From contig JADLBL010000018.1 in the NCBI GenBank assembly GCA_020847735.1, positions 1-64,000 of the forward strand: a stretch of 64,000 nucleotides of DNA, read 5' to 3'. The notes below the pieces were generated by a model that was not told the DNA's origin, ran no database searches, and saw only the letters and a list, made by a program, of their open reading frames with translations. This DNA comes from Candidatus Eisenbacteria bacterium. GTDB lineage: Bacteria > Eisenbacteria > RBG-16-71-46. A program made the position numbers and the translations under genes. Shown one piece after another: positions 1 to 10,546 of this stretch (position 1 is its first letter; the number at the start of each line of letters is the position of its first letter).

Positions 1-656
1 CCCCATACTGGAACCGGCGCATCGGACACCACCTTCGGGGGCGGGTCCATTCGCGGGGCGCGAGGGATTGAAGCACGCGCGATTTCGCGCCCCAGGGATC
101 GCGCCTCGCGGGCCAACGGGCGGGCGGACCTGAATTTCCGCTTCGCAGCCGCGTCGTGCGGGCCTGGGCGGGCGGTGTTCGCCAGCGCGCATGCTGTGAA
201 GGAGCTGACCGCAGGGCGGCGCGCCCTCGCGCAAACACGTCAAGCGGAAACTTCGCGATGCCTTCGCGCGCCGGCCGCCGCGCCCCGCTCGCGCCAGCGC
301 CTCGAGCAGAAACTTCGCGCCCGCCTCGCGCGCCGACCGCAGCACCCCGCCCAGGCGCCAGCGCTTCAGGCACAAGCTTCGCGCTGCCGAACGAGAGGGC
401 GTGGGACTTCGCCGGGGGCCGCGGGTCCGATTTCTCGTGGGAAAGCATCCGTGCCCCAGCCGAGCGGGCCTGAAATCGAGACAAGCGGGCCGAAGCGGGC
501 AAGGGACGTCGCGAGAAGCGAATACGATGCGCCTCAGCGAGTTGTTGACGCTGGGGCGCCTCGTGTCCATGGTGCCCGGTGGTCAGCGCAGGACGTGAGT
601 GGACGGGCAGACCGTAGCCGACCGTAGCCACGATAGGCGAAGCGAGGTGCCTGTAC
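1..656. other. Region without a supported gene
   Basis: Several open frames cross this stretch on both strands, but all are Arg/Ala/Pro-rich, have no recognisable domain and overlap each other in different frames, as expected by chance at this GC content. The only structure seen is the imperfect tandem repeat at 257-383 and a small direct repeat (GACCGTAGCC twice, near 610-629) just before the first credible gene. The upstream gene, if any, lies outside the window. Confidence 0.6.
257..383. repeat. Imperfect 62-64 bp tandem repeat
   Basis: Two adjacent units (about 257-319 and 320-383) align along their length. Both carry a CTCGCGCGCCG-like start, a run of C-rich triplets, a GCGCCAGCGC-like core and an (A)AAACTTCGCGC-like end. 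A weaker third end (AAACTTCGCG at 248-257) precedes them, so the CTTCGCG element recurs at 251, 313 and 377. No reading frame gives a convincing protein repeat. It may be decayed tandem DNA. Confidence 0.5.
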
Positions 657-1232
657 ATGGAGAAACTCAACTTGTCCCAGTTCGTCCGATTGGTCTTCGC
701 TGCAGGCGTTGGGGTACTTGTACTCGCCCTGAGCTACCCTGCGAAGGTCGGAACCTGGCTCGTAGCACTTACCGCACCGGCCGCGACCTCGCTCGGGCTT
801 GCTTCGGTCATTGCTGGCTTGGCGACATATGGGCTTCATCGCGGGATTCTGCATCCCTCGATCTTGAGAGTCATCCTCTGGGCCCTGGCTCGCGTGCACC
901 GAGACATGAGCCGTTCAGGGATATGGAATCCGCTGTTTCCAACTGGAGTCGAGTTGGAGCTGATTCGCCGTCGATGGCGACACCCCGCTCCACCTGGGGC
1001 GGAGCGTTGGGCGTCTCAAACTCACGGGCTGTATTGCTCGGCATGGGCAATCGGTGTGGTGCTGCTGTTCTCCCCCCGCTACATGGGGCGTTTCGAGGTC
1101 GGGGGCTGGCAGCCTTGGGCCTTCGGGGCGATGTTGGTCGCAGCTGTGCTCGAAGACCTGCGGCTCTCGTACGCCGTCATTGCAGTTGAGTTGCAGCTGC
1201 CGGAAGTTGCCGACGGCTGCGGTCAGAGATAG
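657..1232 (+). CDS. Hypothetical multi-pass membrane protein
   Basis: 191 aa, not matched to a known family. Hydrophobic stretches near residues 10-28, 34-58, 127-145 and 150-168 predict four membrane passes, with a basic, tryptophan- and arginine-containing stretch between the second and third (about 70-120). The ATG is chosen because GAGGTG lies 8 nt upstream. The sequence is visibly less GC-rich than the metabolic genes further on, as is the next gene, so the pair may have been acquired. It is followed on the same strand by a small secreted protein after 59 nt and could be co-transcribed with it. No function can be assigned. Confidence 0.55.
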   Translation: MEKLNLSQFVRLVFAAGVGVLVLALSYPAKVGTWLVALTAPAATSLGLASVIAGLATYGLHRGILHPSILRVILWALARVHRDMSRSGIWNPLFPTGVELELIRRRWRHPAPPGAERWASQTHGLYCSAWAIGVVLLFSPRYMGRFEVGGWQPWAFGAMLVAAVLEDLRLSYAVIAVELQLPEVADGCGQR

Positions 1233-1291
1233 TCGGGTACTTCTCTCGTCCATCGGCGGACGGTCGGGGTGATTGGGAGACGCGATTTCTG

Positions 1292-1768
1292 ATGAAGACC
1301 ACAGTTGCAGGAATGGCGACGATTGGAACGCTTGTCATGGGTCTACTCGTGAGCGCTGCATGCGACAGCAAGCAGGATGAAAGGTTGTCGGGCGATGCCG
1401 AACGCGAGCTTCGACTGAAGGCGACGTGCGCGGAAGCTGGCAAGAAGGCTCGAGCGGAGTGGATTGCTCAGTACCCAAGCGAGAGATTCTTAGACAGCCC
1501 AGAGTACGGGTATAGCAGAGCCCTCAAGACATGTCTTTACGCGGACGAGTACATCGACTTCGCGCCAGGCGAGAAGGTCCCATTGCTTGGCGCCATCGGC
1601 TCACGGCGCGACCGCTTCGTCCTGGACGTGTACTCGGGGAAGGTGGTCTTGGAGTACACAGAACATGATGGGAAGTCAATCCAGGAGAAGCCTGACGCGG
1701 TCCAGTGCCGGACCGAGAAGGAATTCGAGGAACGAAAGGCACGCTTGTTTGGGTCGGCAGGTCGTTAG
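1292..1768 (+). CDS. Hypothetical small secreted protein, possible lipoprotein
   Basis: 158 aa. The N terminus has a basic start, a hydrophobic core (about residues 8-24) and then ...LVSAAC, which resembles a lipobox but has Ser rather than Leu/Val at -3, so lipidation is uncertain. The mature part is charged, with two further cysteines (near residues 46 and 65) and no recognised domain. A GGGAG sequence lies somewhat far (about 12 nt) upstream of the ATG. Lower GC content than most of the window, shared with the preceding membrane protein. It might be an envelope protein; function unknown. Confidence 0.5.
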   Translation: MKTTVAGMATIGTLVMGLLVSAACDSKQDERLSGDAERELRLKATCAEAGKKARAEWIAQYPSERFLDSPEYGYSRALKTCLYADEYIDFAPGEKVPLLGAIGSRRDRFVLDVYSGKVVLEYTEHDGKSIQEKPDAVQCRTEKEFEERKARLFGSAGR

Positions 1769-1797
1769 CCCGCCCATGAAGACGGGTTGTCAAGCGT

Positions 1798-1811
1798 GAC
1801 TTGTACAAGTC
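1798..1811. promoter_or_regulatory. Perfect 14-bp palindrome, candidate operator
   Basis: GACTTGTACAAGTC reads identically on both strands and lies 30 nt after the stop of the small secreted protein and about 200 nt before the next start codon. A palindrome of this length is typical of a dimeric repressor site, but no regulator gene is adjacent and no second copy was found by eye. Confidence 0.35.
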
Positions 1812-1885
1812 GAGACTTCATCTGACAGCGTCGGATGGGTTCGGTGCCCGCCGAGTCGTGGGAAACGCGATCAGAGCATCCGCTT

Positions 1886-1921
1886 CCCACCCCCCTGCCC
1901 CCCAGCACCCTCACCCCACCC
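1886..1921 (-). other. Potential G-quadruplex in a C-rich leader
   Basis: On the minus strand this stretch has six runs of three or more G separated by 1-4 nt, meeting the usual G-quadruplex pattern; the plus strand is nearly purine-free. It lies about 95 nt before the ATG of the secreted protein at 2014, in the template strand of its likely leader. Confidence 0.4.
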
Positions 1922-2013
1922 GAAAGTCCCCCGGGAATACCCCCTCCAGCCCGGCGTACTCCCCTGCGAAGCCCCTTGCGAGAACGCACAACGCAACCCC
2001 AAGGAGAGACGCC

Positions 2014-2994
2014 ATGAACGCCCGGCACACGCTGATCCCGAACCTGCGCGCCGCGCTCGAGATGTCCGCCGCGCGCGTCGCCTCCCTCCTCGTCGCCCTG
2101 GCGGCCGTCGCCTCGCTGGCCGGCGCCGCCGGCGCCACGTCGCGCTGGCAGCCGCAGGCGCGCCCCGACTTCTGGGCGGACGGAAACCTGGTGGACGTGC
2201 AGCTGCGCGTCGAAGGCGACGCGGCGCCGCTCTACCTGTCGCCGAAGGGAGACCGGCGGCTCTACTTCGAGGCGTTCGCCGGCCGCAACTATTCGGTCGT
2301 GCTCCGCAACAACACCGGCCGGCGCGTCGGTGTGCTGCTGACGGTGGACGGCCTGAACGTCGTGAACGGCGCGATCACGAAACTGTCGCCGTACGAGCCC
2401 ATGTACGTGCTCGGTCCCTGGGAGTCGGCCACGATCCGCGGCTGGCGGACGTCGCTGAACGAGGTGCGTCGGTTCGTGTTCGTGAACGAGCAGCGTTCGT
2501 ACGCCGAGCGGACGGGGCAGGCGAACAGCGACATGGGCTGGATCCGCGTTCTGGCCTTCCGCGAACAGCGGCCGGTCGCGATCTTCCGCTGGAACAGCGA
2601 ACGCGGGCAGGAGTCCGAGCGTCCCTGGACGGGCGACGCGGACCGTCGCGACGAGCGCATGAAGGACGCGCCCGGGGCGGCTCCGCAGCCCAGCGCCGAG
2701 GCGCCTCGCGCCACGCTGCAGCGTCCCGAGGAAGGCTCGGCGCAGAAGCAGATGGCCGGGCTCGAGTCGCAGGAAGGCGGCAGCTCGTTCCCGGGAACGG
2801 GCTGGGGAGACCGCCGCACCGACCGCGTGCGCACGGTGGACTTCACGCCCGAGCGCTCGGCGACCGACCAGCTCGTGTTCCGCTACGAGTACGCCCGCGG
2901 CCTCGTCGCGCTGGGCATCTTCCCGGACCGCGACCGGCTGCGCGATCGCGACGGCGGCGGCATGATCGGCTTCGCGAAGCCGCCGCGCTGGTGA
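2014..2994 (+). CDS. Secreted hypothetical protein
   Basis: 326 aa. The start is set by AAGGAGAG just upstream and by the signal peptide that follows (hydrophobic core about residues 20-43, ending ...GAAGATS). The mature N-terminal half (about 45-190) is rich in short hydrophobic strands and aromatic residues (YLSPKGDRRLYFEAFAGRNY region), suggesting a beta-sandwich. The centre (about 195-270) is a low-complexity, charged linker rich in Glu, Arg, Pro and Gln. The last 50 residues form another predicted ordered segment. No family recognised with confidence. The leader contains a G-quadruplex-prone tract, and a strong terminator hairpin follows 32 nt after the stop, so it looks monocistronic. 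Confidence 0.65.
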   Translation: MNARHTLIPNLRAALEMSAARVASLLVALAAVASLAGAAGATSRWQPQARPDFWADGNLVDVQLRVEGDAAPLYLSPKGDRRLYFEAFAGRNYSVVLRNNTGRRVGVLLTVDGLNVVNGAITKLSPYEPMYVLGPWESATIRGWRTSLNEVRRFVFVNEQRSYAERTGQANSDMGWIRVLAFREQRPVAIFRWNSERGQESERPWTGDADRRDERMKDAPGAAPQPSAEAPRATLQRPEEGSAQKQMAGLESQEGGSSFPGTGWGDRRTDRVRTVDFTPERSATDQLVFRYEYARGLVALGIFPDRDRLRDRDGGGMIGFAKPPRW

Positions 2995-3025
2995 CGACTC
3001 GCGGGTCCGCGAGTCCGAGTGATGC

Positions 3026-3060
3026 GGCCGCCCCGGCCCGAAGCCGGGGCGGCCGTTTTC
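3026..3060 (+). terminator. Intrinsic terminator
   Basis: A perfect 12-bp GC stem (GGCCGCCCCGGC paired with GCCGGGGCGGCC) with the 5-nt loop CCGAA is followed directly by GTTTTC. It sits 32 nt after the stop at 2994 and before the next gene. Confidence 0.85.
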
Positions 3061-3100
3061 TTGGCTTTCCCCGGGCGGGCCGCTCGGCTATTGCTTCGTC

Positions 3101-4432
<1,332 letters not shown>

Positions 4433-4562
4433 GGCGTCCGCGGACCGCGGTTCCGGCCAGCGGCCCGGTCCGCAACATTGTCTGTCGCGCCGGGGCGTAG
4501 AGCCGCTACTGTCCCCCGCGCCGAAGCCCACCGATTCCAACCTCCAGGAAGCGAGGTCCCGC

Positions 4563-5744
4563 ATGACTGCCGCCCGCCTGCTGCTCGCCACCGGCCTGAG
4601 CCTCGCGCTCGCCGGCCCCCTGCCCGCGGCCGAGGAACATTCCGGCTTCATCGTGACGCTCGGGCGCGACACGACCGCGATCGAGCGCGTCGTGCGCTCC
4701 GCGGCCCGCCTCGAGGTCGAGCAGGTCTCGCGCGCCCCGCGCGTGCTCCGGCGGCACTACCTGTACGACCTCGACAAGCAGGGCCGCATCCAGGGCTTCA
4801 CGATCCGCGTCACCTCGCCCGGCGCGGCGCCGGATGCGCAGCCGCTGCAGGAGATCCACGGCACGCGGACGCGCGATTCGGTGCTCACCGAAATCCGCTC
4901 GGGTGGAATCGTCCGGACGATGCGCGCGGCGGTGCCCGCGAGCGGCGTGCTGATCTCGGCCTCGAGCGTCTTTCCGACCTACGAGCAGGCGCTGATGGGC
5001 TTCGCCAGAGCGAAGCGCGACAGCCAGCGGACGATGATGTACTTCATCGGCGCCGGCGAACCCGGATGGATCCTCATGCAGCGCGAAGGCAGGGACTCGA
5101 TGCAGGTTTCGACGTACCACGACGACGTCTTCCGCATGCACACCGATCGCATGGGGCGGCTGCTCGGCGCGAACCCGATCGCCGGAACGGCGAAGTTCGC
5201 GGCGGCGCGCGTCCCGGCGCTCGATCTCGAGGGCATCACCGCCGGCTGGCTCGCCGCGGAGAAGGCCGCGGGTGCGATGGGCCAGCTCTCGACGCGGGAC
5301 ACGGTGAACGCGACCGCCGGCGGCGCGGCGTTGTGGATCGATTACGGGCGGCCCGCAAAGCGCGGCCGCGTCCTGTTCGGCGGGCTCGTGCCCTACGGCG
5401 AGGTCTGGCGCACCGGCGCCAACGCCGCGACGCAGTTCCGCACGGACCGCACCCTCGACTTCGGCGGCCACAGCCTGCAGCCCGGCACCTACACGCTGTG
5501 GACGCTGCCCGGAGCCGACGGCTGGAAGCTGATCCTCAACTCGGAGACGGGCCAGTGGGGCACGGAGCACAAGGCGGCGAACGACCTGTTCTCGGTCCCC
5601 ATGCAGCTGACGGCCCTGCCGGAGAGCGTCGAGCGCTTCACCGTCAGCGTCGAGCCCGGGACGGACGGCGGCGAGCTGCGCCTCGACTGGGGCACGACGC
5701 GCGCCGCGGCGCGCTTCACGGTCCCGGCGGCGACGGGGAACTGA
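4563..5744 (+). CDS. Secreted DUF2911-domain protein
   Basis: 393 aa. A short signal peptide (about residues 1-22, ending LPAAEE) starts at an ATG preceded by AGGAAGCGAGGT. The C-terminal third (about 260-390) is a clear DUF2911 domain: FGGLVPYGEVWRTGANAATQ near 275 and LQPGTYTLWTLPG near 308 are typical. The middle has no recognised domain. DUF2911 proteins are mostly exported proteins of Bacteroidota and relatives with unknown role. A TACTGT hexamer at 4507-4512 is a possible -10 element. A hairpin separates it from the convergent aldo/keto reductase. Confidence 0.8.
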   Translation: MTAARLLLATGLSLALAGPLPAAEEHSGFIVTLGRDTTAIERVVRSAARLEVEQVSRAPRVLRRHYLYDLDKQGRIQGFTIRVTSPGAAPDAQPLQEIHGTRTRDSVLTEIRSGGIVRTMRAAVPASGVLISASSVFPTYEQALMGFARAKRDSQRTMMYFIGAGEPGWILMQREGRDSMQVSTYHDDVFRMHTDRMGRLLGANPIAGTAKFAAARVPALDLEGITAGWLAAEKAAGAMGQLSTRDTVNATAGGAALWIDYGRPAKRGRVLFGGLVPYGEVWRTGANAATQFRTDRTLDFGGHSLQPGTYTLWTLPGADGWKLILNSETGQWGTEHKAANDLFSVPMQLTALPESVERFTVSVEPGTDGGELRLDWGTTRAAARFTVPAATGN

Positions 5745-5758
5745 GCGGCGCGCGTCCC

Positions 5759-5794
5759 GGCCCGCGGCACGCCCACCCGGGCGCGCCGCGGGCC
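5759..5794. terminator. Inverted repeat between convergent genes
   Basis: GGCCCGCGGC pairs perfectly with GCCGCGGGCC over 10 bp around a 16-nt loop, itself able to form GCCC/GGGC. It sits between the stop of the DUF2911 gene and the stop of the convergent reductase. No T-tract follows on either strand, so termination is plausible rather than certain. Confidence 0.45.
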
Positions 5795-5809
5795 CGCCGC
5801 CGTGCCGCG

Positions 5810-6832
5810 CTACCTCCGGGCCCTGGTCTTCCCGCGCGCAGGTCTTGCCCGGCCGCGCGCCTTCGCGGCCGGCCGCGGGCCCGCGATCGCGGCCTCGACT
5901 TCGCGCCACTCGCCGTCGGTCAGCTTCACCTCGAGCGCGCGCAGGTTCTGCTCGAGCTGCGTAGTGCTCGTCGCGCCGGTGATCGCGCTCGCGACCACGT
6001 CGTGCTTGAGCACCCAGGCGATCGCCACCGCCGCCGGCTCGAGGCCGCGCGCGGCGCACCACGCCCCGAGGCGCTCGGCCGCGGCGACGTTCTGGGGCGT
6101 CAGCGCGTTCTCGGACTCCAGGAAGTGCTTGAAGTCGCTGGTCGCGCGGCTGCCTTCGGGACGCGCGCCGCCGGCGTACTTGTTCGTCAGCACGCCCTGC
6201 GCGAGCGGCGAATAGACGATCATGCCGATGCCGTTGCGCCGGCAGTAGGCGACGTGCTCCTTCTCGACGTGGCGGTCCACGAGATTCCAGCGCGGCTGCG
6301 CGGAAATCATCCGCGTCCAGCGCTCGCGCTTCTGGATCGTGGCGACCTCGAGGGCGAGCTTCGGGTGGTGATCGAAGTTCGAGAAGCCGACGTAGCGCAC
6401 CTTGCCCGTGCGCACGAGGTCCTCGAACGCTCGCAGCGACTCCTCGAGCGGAGTGTCCACGTCCGGGGCGTGGAACTGGTAGAGGTCGAGGTAGTCCAGC
6501 CGCAGGCGCCGCAGGCTCTGGTCGCAGGAATCGAAGATGTGCTTGCGCGAGAGGCCGCGACCGAGGGGCCCGTCCCACATCCGGCCCATGCACTTGGTCG
6601 CGACGACGATCTGCTCGCGCGGCAGGTCGCGGATCGCCTCGGCAAGCGCCATCTCGGCCCCACCCTTGACGTACACGTCGGCCGTGTCGAACAAATTGAC
6701 GCCGGAGTCGAAGGCCTGACGCACGATCTGGACGGTGTCGTCGGTGCCCACGGACCCGCCGTAGGTCGTCCACGAACCCAGTGAGATCTCGGAAACCTTG
6801 AGGCCCGACCTGCCGAGGCTGCGGTAGTTCAT
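5810..6832 (-). CDS. Aldo/keto reductase
   Basis: 340 aa cytosolic NADPH-dependent oxidoreductase of the AKR (TIM-barrel) superfamily, voltage-gated-K-channel-beta/YajO-like branch. The catalytic tetrad can be seen: Asp49 and Tyr54 (FDTADVY), Lys80 (VVATK) and His121 (LYQFH). The ATG at 6832 is chosen over upstream in-frame codons because MNYRSLGRSGL is the conserved family start and GGAG lies 8 nt before it. The last 20 residues are a basic Arg/Lys/Ala tail not typical of the family. A TAGTCT hexamer on this strand (6884-6879) is a likely -10 element. The physiological aldehyde or ketone substrate cannot be read from sequence. Confidence 0.92.
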   Translation of the reverse strand: MNYRSLGRSGLKVSEISLGSWTTYGGSVGTDDTVQIVRQAFDSGVNLFDTADVYVKGGAEMALAEAIRDLPREQIVVATKCMGRMWDGPLGRGLSRKHIFDSCDQSLRRLRLDYLDLYQFHAPDVDTPLEESLRAFEDLVRTGKVRYVGFSNFDHHPKLALEVATIQKRERWTRMISAQPRWNLVDRHVEKEHVAYCRRNGIGMIVYSPLAQGVLTNKYAGGARPEGSRATSDFKHFLESENALTPQNVAAAERLGAWCAARGLEPAAVAIAWVLKHDVVASAITGATSTTQLEQNLRALEVKLTDGEWREVEAAIAGPRPAAKARGRARPARGKTRARR

Positions 6833-7038
6833 GGTTGGCTCCGGGTGGTGGACGGCGCTGCCCGAACTTCGAGGGGGCAGACTAATGGACTTTCGGCGAA
6901 TCGGCATCGGTCGCCCGACGGCGGCCCTTCGGCGCCCGAAGGCGCGCCGGGCGTCCGGCGAGGGTTCCGGGCGTCCGGCAAGGCAAAGAAGTCGTCACGT
7001 CGCGCGCGGCCCCCTTCCAACGCGGCGCGCACGCACGG

Positions 7039-7044
7039 TAGAGT
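7039..7044 (+). promoter_or_regulatory. -10-like TAGAGT, leaderless start
   Basis: TAGAGT ends 8 nt before the ATG at 7053. With a normal -10 to start-site distance the transcript would begin at or next to the ATG. No Shine-Dalgarno sequence is present between them. Confidence 0.5.
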
Positions 7045-7052
7045 TTTTCCCC

Positions 7053-7991
7053 ATGCCTGTCCCGACCCCGACCCGCAGGTCCCGTTCGTGCCCGGCCGCG
7101 CTCGCGTTCGCGGCGATCGTGCTGCTCGGCGCCGCACCCGCGCCTGCCCAGACCGCGGGCGACACGGGCTGGCAGGCGCTGCTCGACCGTTACCTGCGCG
7201 CCGAACCGGCCGTGAAGGGTCAGCCCGCCGAAACGCGCTTCGACTACGAGCAGCTCTACGTGGACGAGGGCATCTGGCCGTCGAGGAGTTCCGCGCGCCT
7301 GAGCGCGATTCACCAGCGGATGTTCGCGGTCACTCCCTCGGCGCTCGAGCCGAAGGCGCGGATGGCGTGGGCGCTGAACGCCTACAACTTCCTCGTCGTC
7401 GAACGCGCCACGCTCCTGCTGCTCGTCCCGCGCCACAAGTTCCAGCGCTACGAGAGCGTCGCTCAGATGTCGTCGGGGGACGGCGGATTCTTCGAGGCCC
7501 AGGTGGCGCAGGTCGAGGGCCGCAGCTATTCGATCGGCCAGTTCGAACGCTGGTTCGTGTACGGCGACAGCACGCCGATGTACGAGCCGCGCCGCGTGGC
7601 CGGCGACCCGCGGCTGATGTTCGCGCTCTGCCGCGGCTCGGTCGGCGGGCCCTCGCTGCCCGCGCGCGCGTTCAAGCCCGAGTCGCTGGACGCGCAACTC
7701 GACCGCTGCACGCGGAACGCGCTCGAGTCCTCCCGCTTCGCCTCGCAGGACCCCGCCTCGAAGTCGCTGCTCGTGTCGGACTATCTCGGCGAGCGGCTCC
7801 TCGACTTCGGCGGCTCGCAGTCCGGGCTCGTCGGCTTCCTCGAGAAGCAGGGGCCTTCCGCGCTTCGATCGTTCCTCCGCCGCGAGAAGATCGCGCGCGT
7901 CGCGCGGTTCACGCGCGTGGACCCGGATCTGAACCAGGTGCCGCGGGCCAAACCGGCTCCGCCTGCGCCTCCGCCCGCCGCGAAGTCCTGA
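7053..7991 (+). CDS. Secreted DUF547-family protein
   Basis: 312 aa. A signal peptide (about residues 9-32, ending PAPAQTA) precedes a DUF547 domain: [14 protein letters not shown] near residue 108 and [19 protein letters not shown] near 188 are its hallmarks (helix with NAYN, then a conserved Cys-containing turn). DUF547 has a papain-like fold by some predictions, but a catalytic role is unproven. The tail is Pro/Ala-rich. There is no Shine-Dalgarno sequence; TAGAGT lies 8 nt before the ATG, suggesting a leaderless message. The next gene, a Ser/Thr kinase on the same strand, starts 53 nt later. Confidence 0.75.
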   Translation: MPVPTPTRRSRSCPAALAFAAIVLLGAAPAPAQTAGDTGWQALLDRYLRAEPAVKGQPAETRFDYEQLYVDEGIWPSRSSARLSAIHQRMFAVTPSALEPKARMAWALNAYNFLVVERATLLLLVPRHKFQRYESVAQMSSGDGGFFEAQVAQVEGRSYSIGQFERWFVYGDSTPMYEPRRVAGDPRLMFALCRGSVGGPSLPARAFKPESLDAQLDRCTRNALESSRFASQDPASKSLLVSDYLGERLLDFGGSQSGLVGFLEKQGPSALRSFLRREKIARVARFTRVDPDLNQVPRAKPAPPAPPPAAKS

Positions 7992-8044
7992 AGCGAACTT
8001 TTTCCCTCGACCCGGTTCTTCCCGGCGTGCGAGGATTCGCGCCC

Positions 8045-10546
8045 ATGTCCCTCGCCACAGGTGCACGCCTCGATCGCTACGAAGTAGTCGGCCTGCTCGG
8101 CCAGGGCGCCATGGGAGAGGTCTATCGGGCGCGCGACGCCCGCCTCGGGCGCGACGTGGCGATCAAGGTGCTGCCCGCCGCCTTCGCCTCGGATCCCGAG
8201 AGGCTGCGCCGCTTCGACCAGGAGGCGCGCGCGGCCGGCGCCCTGAACCACCCGAACGTCGTCGCGATCTTCGACGTCGGCACGCACGAGGGCGCGCCGT
8301 TCGTGGTCAGCGAGCTGCTCGAGGGCCACACGATCCGCACCCGCCTCGCCGACGGCCCGCCGCCGCTGCGCAAGGCTCTCGACTACGCGGTGCAGATCGC
8401 GCAGGGTCTTGCCGCCGCGCACGCCAAGGGCATCGTCCACCGCGATCTCAAGCCCGAGAACCTGTTCGTCACCCACGACGGCCACGTCAAGATCCTCGAC
8501 TTCGGGCTCGCCAAGCTGGTGCGCGACGAAAGCGGGTCCCGTGGCGCGCAGGCCGATTCGCTCGTCGCCACCGCCATGACCGAGATGGGCCGCGTGATGG
8601 GCACGGTCGGCTACATGGCGCCGGAGCAGGTGCGGGGCGAGGCCGCCGACCATCGCGCCGACATCTTCGCCCTCGGCTGCGTCCTCTTCGAACTGCTGAC
8701 CGGCCGGCCGCCGTTCCATCGCGACTCCGCGGTCGAGAGCATGGCGGCGATCGTGCGCGACGACCTGCCGGCGCTCGATTCGGCCGTGGACTCGCGCGCG
8801 CCGGCCCTCGGCGTGCTGCTGCGCCGCTGCACCGAAAAGCTTCCGGGCGAGCGCTTCGAGTCCGCGCGCGACCTGGCCTGGGCGCTCGACGCCGTCGCGC
8901 GCGCGACGGGCCGCGGCGTGAAGGGCGGCGGCGCGGAAGACGGCGCCGCGGGCCACGAGGAGGAGATTTCCTACCAGCGGGTCACGTTCCGGCGCGGCGT
9001 CATCTGGTCGGCACGCTTCACGCCCGACGGACACTCGGTCGTCTACAGCGCGAGCTGGGAGGGCAAGCCGCTCGAGCTCTTCTGGGCGCATCTCGGAAAT
9101 CCGGAGGCGCGTTCGCTCGGCTTCCAGGACGGCGACCTGCTGAGCGTTTCGGCGACCAACGAGATGGCCGTCGTCCTGCGCACCGAGTTCTACACCTCGT
9201 TCGACCGGCGCGGCACGCTCGCGCGGGTGCCTTCGATGGGTGGCGCGCCGCGCGAACTGCTGAACGACGTGCACTCCGCCGACTGGGCGCCCGACGGGCA
9301 GCAGCTGGCGATCGTGCGCAGCCGGCAGGGCATGACGCGGCTCGAGTTCCCGACGGGCAACGTGCTTTACCAGACGGTCGGCTGGATCGGGCACATGCGC
9401 CTGTCGCCCGACGGCCAGCTCATCGGCTTCTCCGATCACCCTTCCCGGGGCAACGACTCGGGAGCCATCTCGGTCGTGAACCGCCGCGGCGAACGCCGGG
9501 TTCTCTCGGAAGGCTGGGGCACGGTGCGCGGGCTCGCCTGGTCGCCGGACGGCCGCGAAGTGTGGTTCACGGCCGACCGCCACGGCGCGGCCCGGGGCCT
9601 GTACGCCGTTTCGCTCGACGGCCGGGTCCGCCACATGCTGCAGCTGGCGAGCAACCTGACGCTGCACGACGTCGCGCGCGACGGCCGGCTGCTGGTCGGC
9701 CACGGAACCGAGCGCGCGGGCATCAACATCATGCCGCCCGGCGAGTCGCGGGAGCGCGACCTGTCGTGGCTCGACTGGTCGCTCCTGCAGGACGTCTCGG
9801 CCGACGGCTCGATGATCCTGTTCGACGAGAGCGCCGAAGGCGGCGGCGAGACCGGCTCGGTCTACCTGCGGCCCAGCGACGGTTCGCCCGCGGTGCGGCT
9901 CGGCGAGGGAACCGGACGCTCGATTTCGCCGGACGGACAGTGGGCCGTGTGCGGGCTGCCCATGACCAGCGGGCATGGCGGCATGTACATCCTGCCCACC
10001 GGCGTCGGCGAACCGAGGCAGATTCCGACCGGCTCGCTTTACTGCCACCAGGCCCAGTGGCTGCCCGACAACCGCCAGCTCGTCGTCTCGGGACACGAGC
10101 CGGGCAAGGGCATCCGCCTCTATCGCCTCGACAGCGTCACCGGTGAAGCCCATGCGTTCACGCCCGAGGGAATGGACTACCTCGAAATGCGCCTGCTGCC
10201 GAATGGCCGGGAAGTGTCCGCGCTCGGCGCCGACCAGGACCACTGGATCTACCCGATCGACGGCGGGGACCCGCGCCCGCTGCAGGGACTCGACCGGTCC
10301 GACCGCGTGGTCTGCTGGATGGCGGACCAGTCGGTGATCGTCTACCGCATGAACGAGCTTCCCGCGCGCCTCTATCGCGTGGACCCGGCCTCCGGCGAGC
10401 GCAAGGTCTGGCGCGAGATCGTCCCGCCGGATCCGACCGGCATCTTCCGCATCGGCCGCGTGCGCACCAACGCCGACGCCTCGGCCTACGGCTACGTGTA
10501 CTACATGCACCTCGTGGACCTGCACGTCCTCTCGGGTGTGCGCTAA
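8045..10546 (+). CDS. Ser/Thr protein kinase with PD40/WD40-like beta-propeller
   Basis: 833 aa. Residues 12-270 form a eukaryotic-type kinase: glycine loop GQGAMG (19-24), Lys41 in [12 protein letters not shown] with catalytic Asp134, DFG at 152-154 and GYMAPEQ near 195. A Gly/Glu linker is followed by a TolB/WD40-type propeller (about 295-833) with repeated SPDG and SADG turns. No membrane segment is evident, so it is probably cytosolic, unlike the TPR kinase at 30172. The start has GAGG about 10 nt upstream. The C-terminal end ([11 protein letters not shown]) looks complete for this family, yet its stop codon TAA lies inside the inverted repeat of the adjacent insertion sequence. Confidence 0.9.
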   Translation: MSLATGARLDRYEVVGLLGQGAMGEVYRARDARLGRDVAIKVLPAAFASDPERLRRFDQEARAAGALNHPNVVAIFDVGTHEGAPFVVSELLEGHTIRTRLADGPPPLRKALDYAVQIAQGLAAAHAKGIVHRDLKPENLFVTHDGHVKILDFGLAKLVRDESGSRGAQADSLVATAMTEMGRVMGTVGYMAPEQVRGEAADHRADIFALGCVLFELLTGRPPFHRDSAVESMAAIVRDDLPALDSAVDSRAPALGVLLRRCTEKLPGERFESARDLAWALDAVARATGRGVKGGGAEDGAAGHEEEISYQRVTFRRGVIWSARFTPDGHSVVYSASWEGKPLELFWAHLGNPEARSLGFQDGDLLSVSATNEMAVVLRTEFYTSFDRRGTLARVPSMGGAPRELLNDVHSADWAPDGQQLAIVRSRQGMTRLEFPTGNVLYQTVGWIGHMRLSPDGQLIGFSDHPSRGNDSGAISVVNRRGERRVLSEGWGTVRGLAWSPDGREVWFTADRHGAARGLYAVSLDGRVRHMLQLASNLTLHDVARDGRLLVGHGTERAGINIMPPGESRERDLSWLDWSLLQDVSADGSMILFDESAEGGGETGSVYLRPSDGSPAVRLGEGTGRSISPDGQWAVCGLPMTSGHGGMYILPTGVGEPRQIPTGSLYCHQAQWLPDNRQLVVSGHEPGKGIRLYRLDSVTGEAHAFTPEGMDYLEMRLLPNGREVSALGADQDHWIYPIDGGDPRPLQGLDRSDRVVCWMADQSVIVYRMNELPARLYRVDPASGERKVWREIVPPDPTGIFRIGRVRTNADASAYGYVYYMHLVDLHVLSGVR

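Noticed and set aside
156-627. Overlapping plus-strand frames at the window start
   Set aside because: Low-complexity Ala/Arg/Pro products in three frames with no ribosome site or domain.
4478-6784. 768-codon plus-strand frame across the DUF2911 gene and antisense to the aldo/keto reductase
   Set aside because: Composition and lack of motifs mark it as a shadow of two real genes in other frames.
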